From NCBI GenBank assembly GCA_030681795.1, contig JAUXRG010000063.1:62001-126000 (forward strand): a stretch of DNA of 64,000 bases, read 5' to 3'. Shown one piece after another: positions 53,954 through 64,000 of this stretch. The stretch is from Rubrivivax sp. (GTDB taxonomy: Bacteria > Pseudomonadota > Gammaproteobacteria > Burkholderiales > Burkholderiaceae_C). A program made the position numbers and the translations under genes. How positions within the stretch are numbered: the stretch's first letter is position 1; each line of letters begins with the position of its first letter. Under the pieces are notes generated by a model, which saw nothing but the letters and a program-made list of their open reading frames with translations, was not told where the DNA came from and searched no databases.

Positions 53954-54712
53954 TCAGGGCGCGGCCTGAAGCACGAGACCCCGGCTTCGCAGCTGCGCGA
54001 ACAAGGCCCCCGAGGTTTGCGACAGCACCGGACTGACCGGCACGCCGGCGTGGCGCAGCATGGCGGCGGTCCAGACATTGCATGTCGCGAACAGGTGGAA
54101 CGGTTCGCGCGACGCATAGAAGCGGCTGCTGCCGTACAGCCCCGGCCCTAGCGGCATCGGGCGGCCGGCGGCGTCCAGCTCGTGGCTGGCCGCGATGGCC
54201 GCGACCAGCCGCGCCAGACCCTGCGTCGTGATCTGCAGGGCGACGATCTCGGCGGCTGGGAAGTACGTCTGGACCGGGCCGCTGAAGGCTGCCATGTGCA
54301 GCACGCCAGGGGTCGGCCACAGCAGCGCGCGCAGCCCGAGCCAGACGGACGGATCCGGCGCCTGGTAGTACGCGCGGTCGCCCCAGCCGACCTCGAGGTA
54401 CTCGGCGCCGGCGAATTCGCGCCGTGCCGGCCAGGCGTCTTCGGGCACGTCGGCGGCACGCACGACGATGCCGCTGTGCCAGCCGTGGCGCACGACGTGA
54501 ATGCGGTGCGGTGTGGCCTGCGCCGGCGCGTCGTGGCTGGGCTGCGCTGCGCAGCCGGTGGCCAAGAGCCCCGCTGCGAGCAGCAGGAGCCCTCCGAGCG
54601 GGCGGGCCCAGCGCCGGGCGATGTACCGGGCCATGCGCTGGGCCATGCGCGGCCACAGGCCGCCGCGCTTCGGCAGGCGAAAGCCAGTGTGCAGCGAGCA
54701 GGGGGCAGACAT
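53954..54712 (-). CDS. DUF2459-type lipoprotein
   Basis: A ~252-residue predicted lipoprotein with a lipobox LLATGC after an Ala/Leu-rich segment. The conserved-looking body begins HRIHVVRHGWHSGIVVRAADVP and contains EVGWGDRAYYQ and FATCNVWTAAMLRHAG, the pattern of the DUF2459 (TIGR02117) family. That family is uncharacterised but has a Cys/His set compatible with a cysteine hydrolase. It lies 11 bases after the alpha/beta hydrolase. The ATG at 54712 is one possibility; internal ATGs nearer the signal exist. Confidence 0.82.
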   Translation of the reverse strand: MSAPCSLHTGFRLPKRGGLWPRMAQRMARYIARRWARPLGGLLLLAAGLLATGCAAQPSHDAPAQATPHRIHVVRHGWHSGIVVRAADVPEDAWPARREFAGAEYLEVGWGDRAYYQAPDPSVWLGLRALLWPTPGVLHMAAFSGPVQTYFPAAEIVALQITTQGLARLVAAIAASHELDAAGRPMPLGPGLYGSSRFYASREPFHLFATCNVWTAAMLRHAGVPVSPVLSQTSGALFAQLRSRGLVLQAAP

Positions 54713-54723
54713 CGGCAGACCCT

Positions 54724-55605
54724 TCAACGCGTGGGCGCCAGGGGCCGCAGGAAGTCGCCCATGGCGGTCCAGTAGGCCGGCTCGGGCAGGTTGTTGTGGT
54801 CCCCGTCGTCGAATACCACCAGCTGGTGCGGCCCACCCCAGGCCTGCACCAGGCGGCGCGAGTGCCCGACCGGCATGATGCGATCGCCGGCCATCGCCAA
54901 GGCGAGCAGCGGCGCCGTGATGGCTGGCGCGAGCGACACCGCGTCGAAGGGGTGGCGGAACAGCCAGCGCACCGGCACCCAGGGGTAATGACCCTGGGCG
55001 ACCGCGGCCAGGCTGTCGTATGGCGAAAGCAGCACGACACCGGCGACCGGGCGCTGCGCCGCCAGATGCACCGCCACCCCGGCACCCAGGCTGCGACCCC
55101 AGGCCACGATGCGGCGGGCATCCACCTCGGGGCGCTGGTGCGCCCAGTCGTACAGCGCCACCGCGTCGCCCAGCAGCGCCGCCTGTGAAGGTTTCCCGCC
55201 ACTCAGGCCGTAGCCTCGGTAGTTGACCAGCAGCAGCCCCCAGCCGGGCAGCTGCTCGCGCGCCGAGAGCAAGGCGGTGACCTCTTCGGCATTGCCGCCG
55301 AAATAGATCAGCAGCGGCGAGCGCGGCGACGCGGGCCCTCCTGAAGTTGCGGCGGCGGGCAAGAACCAGCCGTGCAAGGCGATCCCATCGGCCACCGGGA
55401 TGCGCACCTCGGCGTCGGGCCAGCGCGTGCGCGCCCATTCCAGCGTGCGTGGGTCCATCGGCGCGCGCAGGAACAGCAGGCGGTCCTGCAACAGGTAGAG
55501 GGTCGGATAGACGACCACGCACAGGCCCAGGGCAACCATCGCGGCAATGCGCAGCAGCGGCCACAGGAAGTGCCATGCGCTGTCCAGCGGGGCGAGCAGG
55601 TTCAC
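54724..55605 (-). CDS. Membrane-anchored alpha/beta hydrolase (Bem46-like)
   Basis: A 293-residue protein with one N-terminal transmembrane helix and an alpha/beta-hydrolase domain: LLIYFGGNAEEV, VNYRGYGLSGGKPSQ, nucleophile elbow AWGRSLGAGVAVHLA, an Asp in AMAGDRIMPV and a His in DDGDHNNLPE. This is the Bem46/YfhR-type pattern. The substrate is unknown. It follows the ACP and micro-ORF on the same strand after about 70 bases, so it may belong to the acetyl-CoA operon. Confidence 0.87.
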   Translation of the reverse strand: MNLLAPLDSAWHFLWPLLRIAAMVALGLCVVVYPTLYLLQDRLLFLRAPMDPRTLEWARTRWPDAEVRIPVADGIALHGWFLPAAATSGGPASPRSPLLIYFGGNAEEVTALLSAREQLPGWGLLLVNYRGYGLSGGKPSQAALLGDAVALYDWAHQRPEVDARRIVAWGRSLGAGVAVHLAAQRPVAGVVLLSPYDSLAAVAQGHYPWVPVRWLFRHPFDAVSLAPAITAPLLALAMAGDRIMPVGHSRRLVQAWGGPHQLVVFDDGDHNNLPEPAYWTAMGDFLRPLAPTR

Positions 55606-55675
55606 GGCCGCGCGCCCGAAGTCGGGCTCGGATGCAGGCCGGGTGGGGACGTCAACCCTGGTGTGCCCATCACGA

Positions 55676-55747
55676 TCAGCGCAGGGTGTGTTCGCCCTGG
55701 ACGGCCACCGCCGGGATCTGCACGTACTCCAGAGAGGTCTCTGTCAT
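55676..55747 (-). CDS. 23-codon micro-ORF coupled to the ACP gene
   Basis: The ACP stop TGA overlaps an ATG (ATGA) that opens a 23-residue frame reading MTETSLEYVQIP then AVAVQGEHTLR before TGA. The 4-base overlap is the coupling used between most genes of this operon (acs, E1alpha, E1beta, E2, ACP), which is why I report it. No family is recognised. It could be a genuine microprotein or a remnant. Confidence 0.4.
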   Translation of the reverse strand: MTETSLEYVQIPAVAVQGEHTLR

Positions 55748-56034
55748 GCGCGGCCCTTTGAAGTGGTTGGGGGCTGACCGGGCGGCGCCAGTCGGGCCTG
55801 CAGGTGGTCGAGCACATCGTTCAGCGAGACCAGGCGCGCGTAGTCGGATTCCGGGATCTCGACGCCGAAGCGCTGCTTCAGGCCGACCATCAGGTCCAGC
55901 CAGTTCATCGAGTCCAGGTCGACCTGACGGCGCAGCGGCCGCGTGGGATCGAGGGTGTCGGGCTCGACTTCGGGCGCGATCGAGACCAGCAAGGCCATCA
56001 CGGCGTCGGCGAGTGCCCGCCGATCCGGGTTCAT
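55744..56034 (-). CDS. Stand-alone acyl carrier protein
   Basis: A 96-residue acidic protein with the phosphopantetheine site DLDSMNWLDLMVGL (Ser42) and a usual ACP helix pattern (RFGVEIPESDYARLVSLNDVLDHL). It overlaps the E2 gene by 4 bases. An ACP in a 2-oxoacid dehydrogenase operon is unusual and suggests acyl groups made by E2 or the ligase are moved to a protein carrier. It differs from a housekeeping AcpP by its DSMNW motif rather than DSLD. Confidence 0.88.
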   Translation of the reverse strand: MNPDRRALADAVMALLVSIAPEVEPDTLDPTRPLRRQVDLDSMNWLDLMVGLKQRFGVEIPESDYARLVSLNDVLDHLQARLAPPGQPPTTSKGRA

Positions 56035-57254
56035 GGGGTGCCTTCTGGCGGCAGGGCTGCGCCGGCGGCGGCAGGAGAGGGAGGAGGGGGCACGTCCAGG
56101 GTCTGTGGCTGTTGCAACAGCTCGCGCAGCTCAGTCAGGAACAGGGCACCGCGATGCCCGTCCGAAGCCCGGTGGTCGGCGGCGAGCGAGGCGCACACCA
56201 CGGGAAGGGCCTGCACCGTGCCGCTCACCACCCAGGCTCGCTCGGCCAGCCTGCCGAAGCCCACCAGCGCCACCTGCGGCGGGTAGATCACACCGAAGAC
56301 GGTCTCGACACCCTGGTCGCCGAGGTGGGTGATGGTGATCGTCGGGTCGCTCATCTCCGAGCTGCGCAGCGAGCCCGCGCGGGCTCGCCTGACGAGATCG
56401 GCCAGCTCGCGCATCAACACGTCCAGCGGCTTGTCGCCGACGTCATGGATCGCCGGCGCCACCAGCCCACCACCGCGCAGCGAGATCGCCACGCCGGCGT
56501 GCACGGCGGCGGCAGGCTCGAAGCGGCCCTCGCGGTACCAGCCGTTGAGCTCTGGCGTGCGCCGCAGCGCCAGCGCCACTGCCTTGAGCAGCAGCACCGC
56601 CGGCAGCACTCGTTCGGTGACGGGCAGGGCCTGGTTGCGCTGCTGCAGCCAAGCCAGCGCGCGGGCCATCGGGATGGTCTCCGACAGGTAGTAGTGCGGA
56701 ATCTCGCGCTTGGAACGGCTCATCGCCGCCGCGATCGCCTTGCGCATTTCTGCGGCCCGATCGACGGCAGCGCTGGCCGCAGGTGCGCCCGCGGGTTCAG
56801 GCGTGGCGGCACGCGCCGCGGCCTCGACGTCGGCCAGCGTGACCGAGCCCAGCACGCCGCTGCCTTGCAGGCCCTCGGGGTCGATGCCGAGTTCGCGCGC
56901 ACGCTGGCGGGCGGACGGCGAGACGGGCCGGCGCGGGGCGCGTGCCGGGGGCGCCGAGGGGGGCGTTGAGGGTGGCGGTGAGGGTGGCACTGAGGGGACC
57001 GGCGCAGCGGGCGCTTCGCCCGGCTCCAGCAGGGTCGCCAGCACCGTGCCGACCGGGACCTTTTCGCCCGGCTGCACCCGCAGTTCGGCGACCACGCCGT
57101 CGTGCCAGATCTCGACATCGACGGCCGCCTTGGAGGTGTCGACCACGGCCACGACCTGGCCGCGCTTGACGGTGTCGCCGGGCTGCACATGCCATTGCAG
57201 CAGGGTGCCTTCGTCCATATCGGCACCCAGAGATGGCAGCTCGAAATGGATCAC
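56031..57254 (-). CDS. Dihydrolipoamide acyltransferase E2 of a 2-oxoacid dehydrogenase
   Basis: E2 core of a pyruvate or related 2-oxoacid dehydrogenase. The 407-residue protein has one lipoyl domain (Lys42 in DTSKAAVDVE), a Pro/Ala linker, a peripheral subunit-binding domain (PSARQRARELGIDPEGLQGSG) and a catalytic domain ending with HRASDGH (His361, Asp365). It starts at GTG 57254. No E3 gene is adjacent, so a shared lipoamide dehydrogenase must serve. The C-terminal 25 residues beyond the catalytic domain are Pro/Ala-rich. Confidence 0.92.
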   Translation of the reverse strand: MIHFELPSLGADMDEGTLLQWHVQPGDTVKRGQVVAVVDTSKAAVDVEIWHDGVVAELRVQPGEKVPVGTVLATLLEPGEAPAAPVPSVPPSPPPSTPPSAPPARAPRRPVSPSARQRARELGIDPEGLQGSGVLGSVTLADVEAAARAATPEPAGAPAASAAVDRAAEMRKAIAAAMSRSKREIPHYYLSETIPMARALAWLQQRNQALPVTERVLPAVLLLKAVALALRRTPELNGWYREGRFEPAAAVHAGVAISLRGGGLVAPAIHDVGDKPLDVLMRELADLVRRARAGSLRSSEMSDPTITITHLGDQGVETVFGVIYPPQVALVGFGRLAERAWVVSGTVQALPVVCASLAADHRASDGHRGALFLTELRELLQQPQTLDVPPPPSPAAAGAALPPEGTP

Positions 57255-57266
57255 GGCGCGCGGCCT

Positions 57267-57294
57267 TTCATCTGCGGCCCTTCATCTGCGGCCC
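57267..57294. repeat. Perfect 14-bp tandem duplication at the E1beta/E2 junction
   Basis: TTCATCTGCGGCCC occurs twice in tandem. The copy at 57281-57294 encodes the end of E1beta including its stop; the other is its duplicate in the 27-base spacer before E2. It explains why this junction lacks the ATGA overlap found at neighbouring junctions. Confidence 0.85.
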
Positions 57295-58265
57295 ATCACC
57301 GCCTGCACCGCCGCGACGATCTTCGCGGGCTGTGGCAGCGCGGCCTCTTCCAGGTGGCTGGCGTAGGGGATGGGCACTTCCTCGCTGCACACGCGGGCCG
57401 GCGGCGCGTCGAGGTCGAAGAAGGCCTGCTCGCTGATGCGCGCCATGATCTCGGCGGCCAGGCTGCCCGAGCGCCAGCCCTCGTCGACGATGACCGCGCG
57501 GCGGCACTTGCGCACCGAGGCCATGATCGTGGCGTCGTCGAGCGGCCGCAGCACGCGCAGGTCGATCACTTCGGCCGAGATGCCGGCGACGGCCAGCGTC
57601 TCGGCGGCCTGCATCGCCTTGGGCAGCGAGCCGCCGTAGGTGATCAGGCTCACGTCGGCACCGGCGCGGCGCACGCTGGCGCTGCGGATGTCCACCGCGC
57701 CGCCGTCGGACAGCATGCCCTCCATGTTGTAGAGCTGGGCGTGCTCGAACAGCAGCACCGGGTCGGGGTCGGCCAGCGCCGCGGCGAGCATGCCGCGCGC
57801 ATCTTCAACCGTGGCCGGCGCCACGATGCGGATGCCCGGAATGTGCGCATACCAGCCCTCGAAGCTGTGTGAATGCTGCGCCGCCACCTGGCGCCCGGCG
57901 CCGGTGGCCATGCGCACCACCAGCGGCACCGAAAACTGCCCGCCCGACATGTGGCGCAGCAGCGCCGCGGTGTTGATGATGGGGTCCAGCGCCAGCAGGC
58001 TGAAGTTGACCGTCATGACCTCGACGATGGGCCGCATGCCGCCGAGTGCCGCGCCGATGCCGGCGCCGACGAAGCCCAGCTCCGACAGCGGGGTGTCGCG
58101 GATGCGCGCGGGCCCGAATTCGTCGAGCAGGCCCTTGCTTACGGCGTAGGTGCCTCCGTAGCGCCCCACGTCCTCGCCCATCAGGAAGACCCGGGGATCG
58201 GTCTGCAGGGCTTCGCGCAGGGCTTCGCGCAAGGCTTCGCGGTAGGTGATGCGGCGGCCCATCAT
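57282..58265 (-). CDS. pdhB: 2-oxoacid (pyruvate) dehydrogenase E1 beta subunit
   Basis: A 327-residue E1beta with the family opening [16 protein letters not shown], the thiamine-pyrophosphate and subunit-contact segment [18 protein letters not shown], and [24 protein letters not shown], which is nearest to pyruvate dehydrogenase E1beta. A small direct repeat gives [12 protein letters not shown] near the N-terminus (58207-58242). It overlaps E1alpha by 4 bases. Acetoin or branched-chain substrates cannot be excluded by sequence alone. Confidence 0.9.
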   Translation of the reverse strand: MMGRRITYREALREALREALQTDPRVFLMGEDVGRYGGTYAVSKGLLDEFGPARIRDTPLSELGFVGAGIGAALGGMRPIVEVMTVNFSLLALDPIINTAALLRHMSGGQFSVPLVVRMATGAGRQVAAQHSHSFEGWYAHIPGIRIVAPATVEDARGMLAAALADPDPVLLFEHAQLYNMEGMLSDGGAVDIRSASVRRAGADVSLITYGGSLPKAMQAAETLAVAGISAEVIDLRVLRPLDDATIMASVRKCRRAVIVDEGWRSGSLAAEIMARISEQAFFDLDAPPARVCSEEVPIPYASHLEEAALPQPAKIVAAVQAVMGRR

Positions 58266-59271
58266 GCGGCTCCCTCAGGGGTGTGGACATCGCGCAGCAG
58301 GTCTTGCAGGGGCTCCCAGGTGCCGGCTTCGGCAAAGGCCACGGCGTCGTCGACCTCGGCCTGCGCCCTGGCGTCCAGGGCCAGGAACTCGTCCTCGGTG
58401 AGGCTGCCCTGCGCTTTGAGGCGGGCGGTGTAGGTGTGGATCGGCCCGCGCGTCTTCCATTCCTCGACCTCGCTCTTGTCGCGGTACAGCTCGGGGTCGA
58501 ACATCGAATGGGCGCGGAAGCGGTAGGTGCGGAGTTCGATGAACCTCGGCCCGCTGCCGTCGCGCACCTGCGGCGCTGCGCGCTTGACAGCTTCAAACAC
58601 GGCCACCACGTCCATGCCATCGACGGCGAGCGCCGGCATGCCGTAGGACGCTGCCTTGACGCACAGGTCGGTCTGCGATTCCGAACGCGCCAGCGCCGTG
58701 CCCATCGCGTAGAGGTTGTTCTCGCAGCAGAACAGCAGCGGCAACTGCCACAGCGCGGCCAGGTTCATGGCTTCGTGGAAGGCACCTTCGGCGATGGCCC
58801 CTTCGCCGAAGAAACAGGCGGTCAGTGCATGGCGCCCGGAGAGCTTGTCGGCCAGCGCCAGCCCGGCCGCCAGCGGCAAGCCGCCACCGACGATGGCCAG
58901 GCCGCCGAAGAAGCGCGTGGCGCGGTCGAAGAGGTGCATCGAACCGCCTCTCCCGCGCGAGCAGCCCTCCTGCTTGCCGTACATCTCGGCCATGATCGCG
59001 TTCATGCTCACGCCGCGCAGCAACGCGTGGCCATGCTCGCGGTAGGTGGCGACGACGTTGTCCTCGGGCCCGAAGGCGCGCATCGCACCCGTGGCCACCG
59101 CTTCCTCGCCGATGTACAGGTGCAGGAAGCCGCGGATCTTCTGCTGGCCGTAGAGCTCGGCGCACTTCTCTTCCATGCGTCGCACGCGCAGCATGTCGTG
59201 CAGCAGGGCCAGCGCGAAGGGCTTGTCCCAGGGTACCGGGCCGGTGGGCGGGGGCGGTACAGCTTGTTCGT

Positions 59272-59275
<4 letters not shown>
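58262..59275 (-). CDS. pdhA: 2-oxoacid (pyruvate) dehydrogenase E1 alpha subunit
   Basis: A 337-residue E1alpha. The TPP-binding motif runs from [15 protein letters not shown] (157 on) to CENN (184-187), and the conserved regulatory-loop-like [11 protein letters not shown] and [16 protein letters not shown] are present. A heterodimeric E1 differs from the homodimeric AceE usual in proteobacterial housekeeping PDH, so this is likely a second, condition-specific complex. It overlaps acs and E1beta by 4 bases each. Confidence 0.91.
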
Positions 59276-61050
<1,775 letters not shown>

Positions 61051-61094
61051 GGCCACTCCTGACCACTAGCCTAGCGGCGGGCCAGGGCCCCGCG

Positions 61095-61108
61095 TTGAGT
61101 CAGCTCAA
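61095..61108. promoter_or_regulatory. FNR-like palindrome upstream of the acs-pdh operon
   Basis: TTGAGTCAGCTCAA is an almost complete inverted repeat with FNR-type outer bases (TTGA and TCAA) and one substitution per half-site (TTGAG for TTGAT). It is centred about 51 bases upstream of the acs ATG, in the gap after phosphoketolase. It may bind an FNR/ANR/DNR-family regulator with altered preference. Confidence 0.6.
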
Positions 61109-61148
61109 TGGCCGGCACTGCCCCGGCGCACTGGCGCCGTGAACCGGT

Positions 61149-63533
61149 TCAGCTCGCCGGCTCCGATGGGCTGCCGGGCAGGCCCCAGCGCCACTCGAGG
61201 ATCTCCGGCATGTCCTGGCCATGCCGCTCGATGTACTCGCGGTGCTCGATCAGCTTGTCGCGCACGGTCTGCCTGAGGTGGGCCGCCCGATAGCCCAGCG
61301 TGGGGACGCGGTCGATCACGTCGGCCACCAGGTGGAAGCGGTCGAGGTCGTTGAGCACCGCCATGTCGAAGGGCGTGGTGGTCGTGCCTTCCTCCTTGTA
61401 GCCGCGCACGTGCAGGTTGTCATGGTTGCGGCGCCGGTAGGTCAGCCGGTGGATCAGCCACGGGTAGCCGTGGTAGGCGAAGATGACCGGCTTGTCGGTG
61501 GTGAACAGGGTGTCGAAGTCGCGGTCGGACAGCCCGTGCGGGTGTTCTTCCTTCTGCTGCAGCGTCATCAGGTCGACGACATTGATGACCCGCACCTTGA
61601 GCGCCGGCAGGTGCAGTCGCAGCAGCTCCACGGCGGCCAGGGTTTCCAGCGTCGGCACGTCGCCGGCGCAAGCCATCACCACGTCGGGCTCGCCGCCGTG
61701 GTCGTTGCTGGCCCATTCGAAGATGCCGATGCCGGCGGCGCAATGCTTGATCGCCGCGTCCATGTCCAGCCACTGCGGTGCCGGCTGCTTGCCGGCAACG
61801 ATCACGTTCACGAGGTTGCGCGAGCGCAGGCAGCGGTCGGTCACGCACAGCAGCGTATTGGCGTCTGGCGGCAGGTAGACGCGGATGACATCGGCCTTCT
61901 TGTTCACCACATGGTCGATGAAGCCCGGGTCCTGGTGCGAAAAGCCGTTGTGGTCCTGGCGCCAGACATGCGAGGTGAGCAGATAGTTGAGCGAGGCGAT
62001 GGGGCGGCGCCAGGGGATCTCGTTGCACACCTTGAGCCACTTGGCGTGCTGGTTGAACATCGAGTCGACGATGTGGATGAAGGCCTCGTAGCAGGAGAAG
62101 AGGCCATGCCGGCCGGTGAGCAGGTAGCCTTCGAGCCAGCCCTGGCAGGTGTGCTCGGAGAGGATCTCCATCACCCGTCCGTCCACTGCCAGGCCTTCGT
62201 CCTCGGGCAGGCGCTCGGCCAGCCAGGTGCGGCCGGTGACTTCGAACAGCGCGCCCAGGCGGTTGGAGGCGGTCTCGTCCGGGCCGACGACGCGAAAGTT
62301 GCGTGCATCGAGGTTGAGCCGCATGACCTCGCGCAGGAAGCCCCCCATCACCCGGGTGGCCTCGGCGTCCACCGCGCCGGGCTGCGGCACGGCCAGGGCC
62401 GAAGCGCGGAAATCCGGCATGCGCAGATCGCGCAGCAGCAAGCCGCCGTTGGCGTGCGGGTTGGAACCCATGCGGCGCGTGCCGCGCGGCGCGAGTGCCG
62501 TGATGTGAGCGCGCGGTGCCCCCTGCTCGTCGAACAGTTCTTCGGGTCGGTAACTCTTCAGCCACGCTTCGAGCAGCCGCAGGTGCGCCGGGTTGCGGGC
62601 GGTGTCGGCGAATGGCACCTGGTGCGAGCGCCAGCTGCCCTCGGCCGGCTTGCCGTCGACTTCCTTCGGCCCGGTCCAGCCCTTGGGACTTCTCAGCACG
62701 ACCATCGGCCAGCGCGGTCGCTCAGTGTGGCCCTCGCTGCGTGCCGCGCGCTGAATTGCGCGGATGTCGGCGAGGACGGCGTCCAGCGTGGCCGCCATCT
62801 GCGCGTGCATGGCCGCCGGTTCCGAGCCTTCGACAAAGTAGGGCTTGTAGCCGTAGCCAGTGAGCAGCGCTTCGAGCTCCGCATGCGGGATGCGTGCGAG
62901 CACCGTGGGGTTGGCGATCTTGTAGCCGTTGAGGTGCAGGATGGGCAGCACCGCGCCGTCGCGGGCGGGGTTGAGGAACTTGTTGGCGTGCCAGGCGGCG
63001 GCCAGCGGCCCGGTCTCGGCCTCGCCGTCGCCCACCACGCAGGCCACGATCAGCTCGGGGTTGTCGAAGGCCGCACCGAAGGCATGCGAGAGCGCATAAC
63101 CCAGCTCACCGCCTTCGTGGATCGAGCCCGGGGTTTCGGCGGTGACATGGCTGCCCACCCCACCGGGAAACGAGAACTGCCGGAACAGCCGCTGCATGCC
63201 TTCGGCGTCGCGGGTGACGTTCGGATAGAACTCGCTGTAGCTGCCCTCGAGCCAGGTGTTGGCGAACATCGCCGGCCCGCCGTGGCCGGGGCCGGCGATG
63301 TAGAGCACGTCGAGGTCGAATTCGTTGATGACGCGGTTCAGGTGCGCGTAGATGAAGTTCAGGCCCGGCGTCGTGCCCCAGTGGCCCAGCAACCTGGGCT
63401 TGGTATGCCCGGCCTGCAGCGGCTGGCGCAGCAGCGCATTGGCGAGCAGGTAGATCTGCCCTACCGAGAGGTAATTGGCGGCGCGCCACCAGGCGTCGAG
63501 TGCTTCGAACCCCTTGTCAGGCGGCGCGTTCAT
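61149..63533 (-). CDS. xfp: Xylulose-5-phosphate/fructose-6-phosphate phosphoketolase
   Basis: Thiamine-dependent enzyme that splits xylulose-5-P or fructose-6-P with phosphate to acetyl phosphate. The 794-residue protein has [16 protein letters not shown] (139 on) and the TPP motif [20 protein letters not shown] (167-185), both signatures of phosphoketolases. Length matches the family. It precedes acs on the same strand with a 98-base gap. Acetyl phosphate needs Pta or AckA to enter acetyl-CoA or acetate; those genes are not in the window. Confidence 0.95.
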   Translation of the reverse strand: MNAPPDKGFEALDAWWRAANYLSVGQIYLLANALLRQPLQAGHTKPRLLGHWGTTPGLNFIYAHLNRVINEFDLDVLYIAGPGHGGPAMFANTWLEGSYSEFYPNVTRDAEGMQRLFRQFSFPGGVGSHVTAETPGSIHEGGELGYALSHAFGAAFDNPELIVACVVGDGEAETGPLAAAWHANKFLNPARDGAVLPILHLNGYKIANPTVLARIPHAELEALLTGYGYKPYFVEGSEPAAMHAQMAATLDAVLADIRAIQRAARSEGHTERPRWPMVVLRSPKGWTGPKEVDGKPAEGSWRSHQVPFADTARNPAHLRLLEAWLKSYRPEELFDEQGAPRAHITALAPRGTRRMGSNPHANGGLLLRDLRMPDFRASALAVPQPGAVDAEATRVMGGFLREVMRLNLDARNFRVVGPDETASNRLGALFEVTGRTWLAERLPEDEGLAVDGRVMEILSEHTCQGWLEGYLLTGRHGLFSCYEAFIHIVDSMFNQHAKWLKVCNEIPWRRPIASLNYLLTSHVWRQDHNGFSHQDPGFIDHVVNKKADVIRVYLPPDANTLLCVTDRCLRSRNLVNVIVAGKQPAPQWLDMDAAIKHCAAGIGIFEWASNDHGGEPDVVMACAGDVPTLETLAAVELLRLHLPALKVRVINVVDLMTLQQKEEHPHGLSDRDFDTLFTTDKPVIFAYHGYPWLIHRLTYRRRNHDNLHVRGYKEEGTTTTPFDMAVLNDLDRFHLVADVIDRVPTLGYRAAHLRQTVRDKLIEHREYIERHGQDMPEILEWRWGLPGSPSEPAS

Positions 63534-63593
63534 GCTTGGACGCTGTAGACGGAGAACATCGGGTGCTTCCTTGCGTGGGCTGGGCCACGTAGC

Positions 63594-64000
63594 TTAGGCC
63601 ATGCGAGGGCGCCGCAGGCGGACGAACAGCTTGCGCAGCTCCTCCACCCACAGCACCGCGCTGGCCACTGCGACCATGGGCAGCAGGTCGGCTGGCGGGA
63701 TCGGCACGGTGTGGAACAGCTCGTTCAGCGGCGGCCAGTACAGCACGACGCCCTGCAGCACGATGCTCAAGGCCAGGCCGCCCAGCAGCCAGGGGTTGCG
63801 GAAAATGCCGAACCGCAGCGCCGAGCGCGTGGCCGACTGACAGTTCAGCACGTTGAACCACTGGCACATGGCGAGCACGGTGAAGGTTTCGGCGCGCACC
63901 ACTTCGTAGGGCATGCCGCCGGCCTGCCGCCAGACAAACCAGCCAAAGGTGGCTGCCACAGCGATCGGCGTCAGCCAGGCGACACGCCACAGCATGGCGC
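63594..64000 (-). CDS. Cation-transporting P-type ATPase, C-terminal fragment (continues off window)
   Basis: About 135 C-terminal residues are visible: RAETFTVLAMCQWFNVLNCQSATRS, FGIFRNPWLLGGLALSIVLQ, and a last hydrophobic pair ending VLWVEELRKLFVRLRRPRMA. This is the C-terminal membrane domain of Ca2+/H+/Mg2+-type (P2/P3) cation ATPases, not of copper ATPases. The 5' part lies beyond position 64000. It is the most upstream visible gene of the minus-strand series. Confidence 0.88.
   Translation of the reverse strand, partial: AMLWRVAWLTPIAVAATFGWFVWRQAGGMPYEVVRAETFTVLAMCQWFNVLNCQSATRSALRFGIFRNPWLLGGLALSIVLQGVVLYWPPLNELFHTVPIPPADLLPMVAVASAVLWVEELRKLFVRLRRPRMA

Overview
The window is GC-rich chromosomal DNA with densely packed, often 4-bp-overlapping genes. 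Gene content (System I cytochrome c maturation, Dld/LutABC lactate oxidation, Cus-type copper efflux, anaerobic regulator boxes, HME-RND pumps) points to a metabolically versatile betaproteobacterium, most likely a Burkholderiales member of the Rubrivivax/Leptothrix/Comamonadaceae type. That placement is inferred from gene content and protein flavour; no rRNA, tRNA, CRISPR array, transposase or integrase was seen.

Layout. 1-4080 (minus): ccmABCDEF, with ccmF running off the left edge. 4390-9942 (plus): FAD/Fe-S D-lactate dehydrogenase followed by lutABC, divergent from ccm across a perfect FNR box. 9980-10492: mobB. 10665-14696: a three-gene molybdoenzyme operon (Tat-exported catalytic subunit, four-cluster ferredoxin subunit, TorD-like chaperone) whose active-site segment resembles respiratory arsenate reductase ArrA. 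14690-17452: CDF metal exporter, cyclopropane fatty acid synthase and a small conserved protein. 17370-23447: a large acyl-ACP-reductase-like protein divergent from an iron alcohol dehydrogenase, then a MEMO-AMMECR1 fusion and its radical-SAM partner. 23474-25639: a peptidoglycan pair (LdtD/MepK type). 25728-42304: a copper/silver region with PCuAC chaperone, TolC-type protein, two multicopper oxidases, cupredoxin, CusF-like protein, Met-rich protein, several small secreted proteins of unknown role, a copper ATPase remnant and cusCBA. No metal-responsive regulator is visible in it.

42448-64000 looks like an oxygen-responsive metabolic and lipid region. It holds a SagB-type oxidoreductase, a UMF1-type transporter, an ACP-AMP ligase-acyltransferase fusion, NfeD plus slipin, a SulP transporter, an alpha/beta hydrolase, a CREST-type membrane hydrolase, and then a long minus-strand series: cation P-type ATPase (partial), phosphoketolase, acetyl-CoA synthetase, pyruvate/2-oxoacid dehydrogenase E1alpha, E1beta and E2, a stand-alone acyl carrier protein, a 23-codon ORF, an alpha/beta hydrolase and a DUF2459-type lipoprotein. 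Two perfect FNR boxes and one FNR-like palindrome sit in its intergenic gaps.

Taken together, the FNR/ANR-type sites (4291, 42363 and 47422 perfect; 10583 and 61095 imperfect) suggest that lactate oxidation, cytochrome c assembly, the molybdoenzyme and the acetyl-CoA/phosphoketolase block are switched with oxygen supply. Recurrent lipid or acyl-carrier genes (CFA synthase, AAR-like protein, FAAL-like fusion, ACP, CREST hydrolase) suggest membrane remodelling goes with it; this is inference from neighbourhood.
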